Positions 1 through 4,141 of a stretch of DNA of 5,291 bases are shown here, in pieces. Positions within the stretch are counted from its first letter, which is position 1, and every line of letters starts with the position of its first letter. The position numbers were made by a program, and so were the translations under genes. Source of the stretch: Klebsiella pneumoniae (GTDB taxonomy: Bacteria > Pseudomonadota > Gammaproteobacteria > Ga0077536); assembly GCA_945873015.1 (NCBI GenBank), contig CAMCBY010000308.1:1-5291 (forward strand), written 5' to 3'. The notes beneath the pieces are model-generated. The model worked only from the letters and a program-made list of their open reading frames with translations. It had not been told where the DNA came from and searched no databases.

Positions 1-482
1 AGATCTGAGTCGGTCATGCCGTACTCATGCATATAACGCCGTGCCCACAGCGCGAAATAACTGGGCTGGGCGTTGAAGCCATAGGGTTTCTCAAACGCCA
101 TCTTGGCCGGATACATGTCGTGAAAGCCGTAGGGGCCGCTGCTGCGTGAACCCCAGTCGACACCGAAATAAAACAACACCGTGCGCGCCTTGCCGGCGCT
201 GATCGCGAGTTTGGCGAGTTCCGGTGCACAGGCCACGCCCGCACCACCAAACGACACGCCGCCGTCGAAGCTGCGCGTCATGCCGAACTGTGCAGAAATG
301 AATTCGCGCGGCACGGTATGGGGCATGATTACGCCGTCGGTAATCACCCCGTCGATTTCACTGGCGGCGATGCCGGCATCATCGAGCGCGAGTTGAACAG
401 CTTCGATGGCCAGATGGCGAATGTTTTTCGGGGAGCGTCTGACCGGTGGGGTCTGGCCGATGCCGACGATGGCGATATCCAT
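1..482 (-). CDS. Thiolase-like protein (SCP-x/acetyl-CoA acetyltransferase family), N-terminal part, nucleophile Cys absent
   Basis: The reading frame is open from ATG at 482 to the left edge, giving 160 residues of a protein that is usually about 380-400 long, so the C-terminal 60% is missing. It opens with MDIAIVGIGQTP, typical of thiolase-superfamily proteins of the SCP-x/lipid-transfer type, and keeps the N-domain pattern (LALDDAGI at 31-38, EIDGVITDGV at 42-51). Aligned by eye on the helix ending ISAG (94-97), the catalytic Cys of true thiolases falls on Gly80 in a GGAGVACA stretch, so ordinary Claisen or thiolytic chemistry is doubtful. Such Cys-less members often act with a DUF35 OB-fold/zinc-ribbon partner, for example in steroid side-chain aldolases, but no partner is visible here. 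An in-frame TGA 11 codons upstream leaves ATG 482 as the only ATG start. It is the last of the visible minus-strand genes, 63 bp after the VOC gene. The family call is firm; substrate and reaction are unknown. Confidence 0.85.
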   Translation of the reverse strand, partial: MDIAIVGIGQTPPVRRSPKNIRHLAIEAVQLALDDAGIAASEIDGVITDGVIMPHTVPREFISAQFGMTRSFDGGVSFGGAGVACAPELAKLAISAGKARTVLFYFGVDWGSRSSGPYGFHDMYPAKMAFEKPYGFNAQPSYFALWARRYMHEYGMTDSD

Positions 483-504
483 AACCTGCGGGTCTCGATG
501 GTGC

Positions 505-535
505 TCTGCCAGTCAGCCCAGGGCTGACGGGCAGA
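505..535. repeat. 31-bp near-perfect inverted repeat between the VOC and thiolase-like genes
   Basis: The arms TCTGCCAGTCAGCCC and GGGCTGACGGGCAGA pair at 14 of 15 positions around the central A520; only A511/G529 mismatch. As RNA on the minus strand this is a strong hairpin (13 pairs, one mismatch, 3-nt loop) ending 22 nt before the thiolase-like start codon. No T-run follows on either strand, so it is not a textbook intrinsic terminator. An intercistronic RNA hairpin or a dyad protein-binding site for the thiolase-like gene would both fit. Confidence 0.7.
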
Positions 536-545
536 ACGGACAACA

Positions 546-911
546 TTACATGTGGAACACGCAGAGCTTGTTGCCGTCGAGATCGCGGAAGTAGGCGCCA
601 TAGAAACCATCACCACGCGAGCCGGGCGCACCTTCGTCCTTGGCGCCGAGCGCCAGAGCCTTGGCATGCAGCGCGTCGACCTGCGCGGTATCGCTGACGA
701 ACAGCGAGGTCATGTTGCCGTTGCCGGGGGTGGCGGCGTTGCCGTCGAACGGCTTGATCACGCATACCATCGGCGCGCCGGGCGCATTGGCCCAGGCAAT
801 AAAGCGGTCGTTCTGCATGGCGCGTTTGGCGTTCTGCAGGGCCAGCAGTTCGTCGTAGAAATGGGCGGCTTGTTCGATATTGTTGGTGCCTAAGGTGACA
901 TAACCGATCAT
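546..911 (-). CDS. VOC (glyoxalase/bleomycin-resistance fold) family protein
   Basis: A 121-residue protein, the normal length for single-unit VOC proteins, starting MIGYVTLGTNNIEQAAHFYD and ending with FRDLDGNKLCVFHM. The FYDELLA helix and the C-terminal DLDGNKL strand are hallmarks of the paired beta-alpha-beta-beta-beta fold. ATG 911 is chosen because GGAGG (918-922) lies 6 nt upstream and because residue 1 coincides with the first fold strand; an upstream extension of the frame would run into the alpha/beta hydrolase gene. Residues usually ligating metal in the fold appear replaced: the first-strand His by Tyr4, the mid-protein His by Met67, and the C-terminal Glu by Cys117. It may therefore be a non-metal binding or resistance protein rather than a lyase. 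It lies 88 bp downstream of the alpha/beta hydrolase on the same strand and may share its transcript. The family is certain, the function unknown. Confidence 0.9.
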   Translation of the reverse strand: MIGYVTLGTNNIEQAAHFYDELLALQNAKRAMQNDRFIAWANAPGAPMVCVIKPFDGNAATPGNGNMTSLFVSDTAQVDALHAKALALGAKDEGAPGSRGDGFYGAYFRDLDGNKLCVFHM

Positions 912-917
912 GGGAGT

Positions 918-922
918 CCTCC
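918..922 (-). promoter_or_regulatory. Shine-Dalgarno site of the VOC gene
   Basis: GGAGG on the minus strand, 6 nt before the ATG at 911. It is the clearest ribosome binding site in the window and fixes the start of the 121-residue protein over longer in-frame alternatives. Confidence 0.8.
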
Positions 923-957
923 GGGGATAGTGATCGTGACTGGTGGAGAGCAAGAAG

Positions 958-976
958 GCGCGCCGCATCGGCGCGC
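958..976 (-). terminator. Possible weak terminator or attenuator hairpin after the alpha/beta hydrolase gene
   Basis: A perfect 7-bp GC stem (GCGCGCC and GGCGCGC) with a 5-nt loop lies 23 nt past the alpha/beta hydrolase stop on the minus strand. It is followed by CTTCTTGCTCT, which is pyrimidine-rich but not a real U-tract. It could reduce read-through into the VOC gene or protect the upstream mRNA end. GC-rich chance pairing is a serious alternative. Confidence 0.35.
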
Positions 977-999
977 AAGGCATGATACGAAGGGCTCGT

Positions 1000-1779
1000 T
1001 CAGGCGTCGAGCGCGTGTTCAAAGGCGGTCATAAAAGCCGCCGGCGCTTCGGAATGCGGCCAGTGGCCGCCGCCCTTCACCGTCTCGAGATGGTAATGAG
1101 GGAACCAGCGCGCCATGAGCGGCAGGTGTGCGGCGGTGATGCGGTCGGACAATTCGCCGCGGATGAACCAGGTCGGTCCGTCGTAATGGGCGTCATCGGC
1201 GACCGGCAGCGGCCCGAGGATCTGAGGCATGTCGCGCTTCAAGGTCGCGAGATTCAGGCGCCAGCGTGGGCGGCCCTGTTCGAACAGCAGATTCTGCAGA
1301 ATGAACAGGCGCACCGCGGTTTCTGGAATGGCTTGCGCGAGTGCGCGGTCGGCGTCGGCACGTCGCGCGATAGTCGCGAGATCGAGCGACTCGAGCGCGG
1401 CGATGATATCGACGAAGCGGTCGGGATAGTTGACCGGCGCAATGTCGATATTGATGAGGCGGCGCAAGCCTTGCGGCTCGGTGAGGGCGAGTGTCATCGC
1501 CGCCTTGCCACCCATGCTGTGGCCCACCAGCGTAAATTCCTCGAGCCCGAGCGATACCAGCAGTTGCCGGACATCGTTGACCATGTCGACATAAGTCATG
1601 GTGTCGGTATGGGGTGAGCCGCCGTGATTGCGCAAATCGACCAGGTGAAAGCGGTATCGGGTGGCGAGCGCGCGCGCCACCGTGATCCAGTTGCGCCCCG
1701 CACCGAACAGCCCATGCAACACCACGACCGGCGGCCCGTCACCCAGCACTTCATATTTTAAATCGACAGCGCTCACCAC
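1000..1779 (-). CDS. Alpha/beta hydrolase of the YbfF/ABHD11 esterase type
   Basis: A 259-residue cytoplasmic alpha/beta hydrolase with no signal peptide. In order it shows the oxyanion-hole segment VVVLHGLFGAGRNW (18-31), VDLRNHGGSPH (47-57), the nucleophile elbow VGHSMGG (Ser88 at its centre), NIDIAPVNY (110-118) and the catalytic-His segment GGHWPHSEAP (His239). HGLFG...NW, the DLRNHG strand and the IDIAPV segment are characteristic of YbfF-type esterases, which hydrolyse short to medium acyl esters or thioesters. The triad acid is probably Asp112 or Asp212; the sequence alone does not decide. The start is GTG: two GTG codons stand in tandem (1779 and 1776) directly after the TGA of the Nudix gene, with GAGG 5 or 8 nt upstream inside that gene. 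No ATG is available in frame nearby. The zero-base junction implies translational coupling with the Nudix gene. The natural substrate is unknown. Confidence 0.93.
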   Translation of the reverse strand: MVSAVDLKYEVLGDGPPVVVLHGLFGAGRNWITVARALATRYRFHLVDLRNHGGSPHTDTMTYVDMVNDVRQLLVSLGLEEFTLVGHSMGGKAAMTLALTEPQGLRRLINIDIAPVNYPDRFVDIIAALESLDLATIARRADADRALAQAIPETAVRLFILQNLLFEQGRPRWRLNLATLKRDMPQILGPLPVADDAHYDGPTWFIRGELSDRITAAHLPLMARWFPHYHLETVKGGGHWPHSEAPAAFMTAFEHALDA

Positions 1780-2244
1780 TCAGACCTCGCGTAGATGGGG
1801 CGGAATGCGCACGGAGTTGAGATAACGTTGCGGCCAGAACCCGAGCAGGGCGATATCTTCATCGATGCCGTCCATCACCGCATAGTCGCAAAAGCGCTCG
1901 GGCCCGACCCAGGCGAACTCACTGTGTTCGTGATTGAGCACCACCGAGCCGGCGCGCCACCGGCGGTGAAAGAGGTGAATCTCGTAGATGCCGCCGTAAT
2001 AGGTGTCGCGTAGCGGGCCCAGATAACGCAGCAGTTCGACCTCATGCCCGGGCCCGATCTCCTCGCCCATCTCGCGCAGCGCAGCGGCCTCGGCCGTTTC
2101 ACCGGCTTCAATCTTGCCCGCCGGCAGACCCCACAAGCCTGGGCCCAGGCGCGCGTTATCGGCCCGCTTGAGCAACAGCAACTCACCCGCGGCGTTCTGT
2201 AACAGGTTGAGTGCATAACGGGTTTGGGGTGGCAGCGCGCTCAT
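1780..2244 (-). CDS. Nudix hydrolase
   Basis: A 154-residue single-domain Nudix protein. The Nudix box runs from Gly43 to Gly64 and matches GX5EX7REUXEEXG exactly: Gly43, Glu49, then REMGEEIG at 57-64, with the metal-binding glutamates at 58, 61 and 62. The last hydrophobic position of the box is Pro65 instead. It is preceded by GLWGLPAGKIE, usual in nucleotide-pyrophosphatase-type Nudix enzymes. Such enzymes hydrolyse nucleoside diphosphates linked to another group (oxidised dNTPs, nucleotide sugars, cofactors); nothing visible narrows the substrate. ATG 2244 is the first start in the frame after the divergent intergenic region, with a weak GGGG stretch upstream. It is the first gene of the minus-strand cluster and is fused end to end (no gap) to the alpha/beta hydrolase gene. 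Confidence 0.93.
   Translation of the reverse strand: MSALPPQTRYALNLLQNAAGELLLLKRADNARLGPGLWGLPAGKIEAGETAEAAALREMGEEIGPGHEVELLRYLGPLRDTYYGGIYEIHLFHRRWRAGSVVLNHEHSEFAWVGPERFCDYAVMDGIDEDIALLGFWPQRYLNSVRIPPHLREV
1785..1788 (-). promoter_or_regulatory. Ribosome binding site of the alpha/beta hydrolase, inside the Nudix gene
   Basis: GAGG on the minus strand lies in the final codons of the Nudix gene, 5 nt before GTG 1779 and 8 nt before GTG 1776. It supports a GTG start and coupled translation; the second GTG has the more usual spacing. Confidence 0.5.
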
Positions 2245-2279
2245 CGAGCCGCCCCGGCAACCCCAGGCTCAGGTTGTAG

Positions 2280-2297
2280 GTGCGAATTCATTCGCAC
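2280..2297. promoter_or_regulatory. Perfect 8+8 bp palindrome, candidate operator
   Basis: GTGCGAAT-TC-ATTCGCAC is a perfect inverted repeat with a 2-bp centre, located 36 bp upstream of the Nudix start and 130 bp upstream of the MaoC start. Two short half-sites and an almost absent loop suit a dimeric transcription factor better than an RNA hairpin. The regulator is not identified, and none is encoded in the window. Confidence 0.5.
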
Positions 2298-2321
2298 ATT
2301 GCGCCATCTCACCGAATTCAT
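2283..2321 (+). repeat. Direct repeat CGAATTCAT, two copies 30 bp apart
   Basis: CGAATTCAT occurs at 2283-2291 and again at 2313-2321, a start-to-start distance of 30 bp, close to three helical turns. The first copy overlaps the 2280-2297 palindrome, and the bases after each copy are also alike (TCGCAC and CCCAC). The arrangement could place two bound proteins on the same DNA face, but two 9-bp matches may be coincidence. Confidence 0.4.
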
Positions 2322-2426
2322 CCCACCACCGCCCCGAACCGACAGCCTGTGAGTATAGCGACTGCTCCGCCGACGTGGCCGTCATGCGTGTGCGCCGCGC
2401 ATACTGAGACCCTTCAAACCAGCGCA

Positions 2427-2885
2427 ATGGACACTTCGATGGACGACATCTTCGCCGCACAGCATGGCTATTATCTGGAGGATCTCACGCTCGGCATGAG
2501 CGCGCTGTTCGCCAAGACCATGACCGACGCCGATGTGCTGGCATTTGCCGGCGTGTCGGGCGATCACAACCCTTTGCACGTCAATCAGGAGTTTGCCGCC
2601 GGCACGCGCTTCAAGACCTGTATCGTGCACGGCATGCTTACGACCAGCCTGTGGTCGACCTTGGTCGGCACGCGTCTGCCCGGGCCGGGTTCGGCCTATA
2701 TGAGTCAGGACACCCGTTTTCTCAAGCCAGTACATGTGGGCGATACGGTCACCGCACGTATGACCGTGGTGGCCATCGACGACGCGCGGCAGCGGGTCGA
2801 ACTCGACGCTGAATGCCTGGTGCGCGGCGAACAGGTGGCCGTCGGCCGTGCCAAGGTCTGGGTACCACGTCGGCCGCCGGCCTGA
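2427..2885 (+). CDS. MaoC-like dehydratase, probable (R)-specific enoyl-CoA hydratase (PhaJ type)
   Basis: A 152-residue single hot-dog domain, the normal length for PhaJ/MaoC proteins. The hydratase-2 motif is clear: LAFAGVSGDHNPLHVN, with the catalytic pair Asp46 and His51. It is followed by the central-helix segment IVHGMLTTSLWSTLVGTRLPGPG and by FLKPVHVGDTV, both conserved in the family. The expected reaction is reversible hydration of trans-2-enoyl-CoA to (R)-3-hydroxyacyl-CoA, feeding beta-oxidation or polyhydroxyalkanoate synthesis; a related acyl-CoA or acyl-ACP substrate is possible. Start choice is uncertain: ATG 2427 and the in-frame ATG 2439 (MDDIFAAQ) both lack a clear Shine-Dalgarno sequence, and neither affects the domain. 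The gene stands alone, divergent from the Nudix cluster. With the thiolase-like gene it hints at local acyl-CoA metabolism. No polyhydroxyalkanoate synthase is in view. Confidence 0.92.
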   Translation: MDTSMDDIFAAQHGYYLEDLTLGMSALFAKTMTDADVLAFAGVSGDHNPLHVNQEFAAGTRFKTCIVHGMLTTSLWSTLVGTRLPGPGSAYMSQDTRFLKPVHVGDTVTARMTVVAIDDARQRVELDAECLVRGEQVAVGRAKVWVPRRPPA

Positions 2886-3060
2886 CACCACGCGGCGGGT
2901 CGGTTGGTCGGCCCCAATCGCGGCGGCCGCGTGTGGATAAACCTCAAGATTCCGTCATATGACCCGCTAATCGTTGCAGGCAAACAGCCGAATTTGCCGG
3001 ACAGAACCACTGTTGTCCGGCGCCAAAAAAGCTACCGATAGTTCAACGGCCCGCAACACA
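2886..3060 (+). promoter_or_regulatory. Intergenic region upstream of the polyamine-binding protein gene
   Basis: This 175-bp gap should hold the end of the MaoC transcript and the promoter and leader of the next operon. Near its left end CACGCGG (2889-2895) can pair with CCGCGTG (2927-2933) over a long GC-rich loop, with no T-run after it, so it is at best a poor terminator. A 10-bp palindrome GTCATATGAC (2954-2963) is a possible operator half-way along. From 2973 to 3057 the transcript can fold into a branched structure, listed separately. No convincing sigma70, sigma54 or sigma28 promoter was found. Confidence 0.5.
2973..3057 (+). promoter_or_regulatory. Structured 5' leader candidate with alternative hairpins
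   Basis: If transcribed, this leader can form a closing stem 2973-2981 with 3049-3057 (8 of 9 pairs), a hairpin 2996-3003 with 3014-3021 (GCCGGACA/TGTCCGGC, 8 perfect pairs, 10-nt loop) and a small hairpin 3030-3034 with 3039-3043. A competing hairpin, GGCAAA at 2979-2984 with TTTGCC at 2993-2998, shares bases with both the first and second stems. The 3' strand of the closing stem ends 3 nt before the ATG, where a ribosome would load. It matches no riboswitch class I know. Confidence 0.3.
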
Positions 3061-4122
3061 ATGAATCGACGCACCCTATTTGCCTGCCTGCTGAGCCTGG
3101 TCGTGCTGCTGTGGTCGGCATCTGTCGCGGCCGACGAAGCCGCCAAAGCGGAGCTGGTAATTCTCAACTGGGCAGACTATATCGACCCGGAAGTGATCTC
3201 GGCCTTTGAACAGAAATACCAAGCCAAAGTCCGTGTCATCAATTTCGAAGACGATGACAATCGTGATCAGTTGCTGCTTGCGACCGGTGGCGCCGGCTAC
3301 GACATCGTGGTCATCAATGAGACCCTTGTGCCGCTCTATCACTCCCACGGCTGGCTGGCGAAACTCGGCAGTGCCGAGGTCCCGAATCTCAAACTTATCG
3401 ACAATGTGTGGCTCGACAAGGCGAAACACGCCAAGGGTTATGCCGTGCCCTATTTCTGGGGCACGCTCGGCATTGCCTATCGCCGTGACCTGGTCAAGAA
3501 ACCGCCCCAGCACTGGTCTGACCTGTTCATGCCGGCGCCGGAAATGCGTGGTCATATCGCGATGCTGAGTTCGCAGCGTGAGATCCTCGGCATGGCGCTG
3601 AAAGCCGCCGGTCATCCGGTCAACAGCACCGAGCAAGGCCATGTCGACGAGGCCATGAAGATTCTGGTCGCGCAGAAACCCTTTGTGCGTGCCTATCAGC
3701 AGTCGTTGCTCAACGAAAAATCCGAGCTCGTCACTGGTGAAGTCAGCATGCGTATGATGTTCAATGGTGATGCGTTGCTGCTGCGCAAGTTGAATTCCAA
3801 TATCGAATACGTGGTGCCGTCGGAAGGCGCGGCACTGTGGGTCGATTACATGACCGTGATGGCCAACGCGCCCAATCCCAAACTCGCCTTTACCTTCCTG
3901 AATTTCCTGAACGAACCGGCGCAGGCTGCAAAAAACGCCGCCTACGCCAACTTCGCGACACCCAATCAGGGTGCGGCCAAACTCATGCCGCCGGCATACC
4001 TCAATAATCCCGGTATTTATCCGCCGCCTGCCACACTCACCAATTCAGAGCTTTTTGCGCCGCTGCCGCCGCGCGCCCTGAGTTACCGCAACAACCAGTT
4101 CGCACACCTGCTGCAGAACTGA
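3061..4122 (+). CDS. Periplasmic polyamine-binding protein, PotD/PotF/NspS-like
   Basis: A 353-residue secreted solute-binding protein of the spermidine/putrescine-binding class. Residues 1-24 form a Sec signal peptide (MNRR, a hydrophobic core LFACLLSLVVLLW, cleavage near SVA-A at 23/24); this decides the ATG at 3061 over a TTG at 2974, although no Shine-Dalgarno sequence is seen. The mature protein starts with ILNWADYIDPEV (34-45), the PotD/PotF first-strand signature, then YDIVVIN (80-86), AVPYFWGTLGIAYRR (128-142), MMFNGDALL (232-240) and ALWVDYM (258-264). By eye, polyamine-pocket positions of PotD map to Glu174, Phe234 (Trp in PotD), Trp260 and Asp262, so a polyamine ligand is plausible but with an altered pocket. 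No ABC permease or ATPase genes accompany it; the next gene, 19 bp on, is a membrane GGDEF protein. That pairing is like NspS with MbaA in Vibrio cholerae, so a signalling rather than a transport role is inferred. Confidence 0.9.
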   Translation: MNRRTLFACLLSLVVLLWSASVAADEAAKAELVILNWADYIDPEVISAFEQKYQAKVRVINFEDDDNRDQLLLATGGAGYDIVVINETLVPLYHSHGWLAKLGSAEVPNLKLIDNVWLDKAKHAKGYAVPYFWGTLGIAYRRDLVKKPPQHWSDLFMPAPEMRGHIAMLSSQREILGMALKAAGHPVNSTEQGHVDEAMKILVAQKPFVRAYQQSLLNEKSELVTGEVSMRMMFNGDALLLRKLNSNIEYVVPSEGAALWVDYMTVMANAPNPKLAFTFLNFLNEPAQAAKNAAYANFATPNQGAAKLMPPAYLNNPGIYPPPATLTNSELFAPLPPRALSYRNNQFAHLLQN

Positions 4123-4141
4123 ACACGGCGCGCCAGTCGCG

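Larger units (their letters stand above)
2245..2426. promoter_or_regulatory. Divergent intergenic region between the Nudix and MaoC genes
   Basis: These 182 bp must hold the promoters of both the minus-strand Nudix cluster and the plus-strand MaoC gene. No convincing sigma70 -35/-10 pair was found on either strand: GTATAG near 2353 (plus) and TACAAC near 2277-2272 (minus) are weak -10-like candidates without matching -35 boxes. The region holds a palindrome and a spaced direct repeat, listed separately. Although the MaoC frame stays open back to 2280, the added residues look non-coding and the known fold starts only after 2427. Confidence 0.6.

Noticed and set aside
912..1022. Extension of the VOC protein upstream to an ATG at 1022
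   Set aside because: It would overlap the end of the alpha/beta hydrolase gene, adds residues outside the fold, and ignores the strong GGAGG placed correctly for ATG 911.
943..1617. Long plus-strand open frame of 224 codons opposite the alpha/beta hydrolase
   Set aside because: It is a composition shadow: the opposite strand encodes a complete hydrolase with all motifs, while this frame yields Arg/Glu/Gly-rich sequence with no recognisable domain.
2280..2426. N-terminal extension of the MaoC protein to a GTG at 2280
   Set aside because: The added 49 residues are rich in His, Pro, Thr and Ser with no recognisable domain, overlap the palindrome, and would make the protein longer than its family; the hot-dog domain begins after 2427.
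2944..2973. Sigma28-like promoter (TCAAGATT followed by GCTAATCG)
   Set aside because: The spacer is about 14 bp rather than 11 and the downstream box matches GCCGATAA at only 4 of 8 positions.
2996..3030. Intrinsic terminator from the hairpin GCCGGACA/TGTCCGGC next to six A residues
   Set aside because: On the plus strand the hairpin is followed by A residues, not T. On the minus strand the T-run comes before the hairpin rather than after it, so neither strand has terminator polarity.
2977..3045. Cyclic di-GMP (GEMM-I) riboswitch upstream of the polyamine-binding gene, suggested by AGGCAAAC and a later AAAAGCTACCG
   Set aside because: The short hairpin with a GNRA loop expected right after GCAAACC is missing, and GACGCAAAGC is not present; the similarity is confined to a few bases. 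A covariance-model scan would settle it.
3076..3642. Minus-strand open frame of 188 codons opposite the polyamine-binding protein
   Set aside because: It is antisense to a clearly conserved gene and has no recognisable motif or ribosome binding site.
773..4134. Repeated GGCGCGCC octamer (773, 957, 1951, 4127)
   Set aside because: Four copies of a self-complementary GC octamer in a GC-rich 5.3-kb window, two of them inside coding sequence, need no special explanation.
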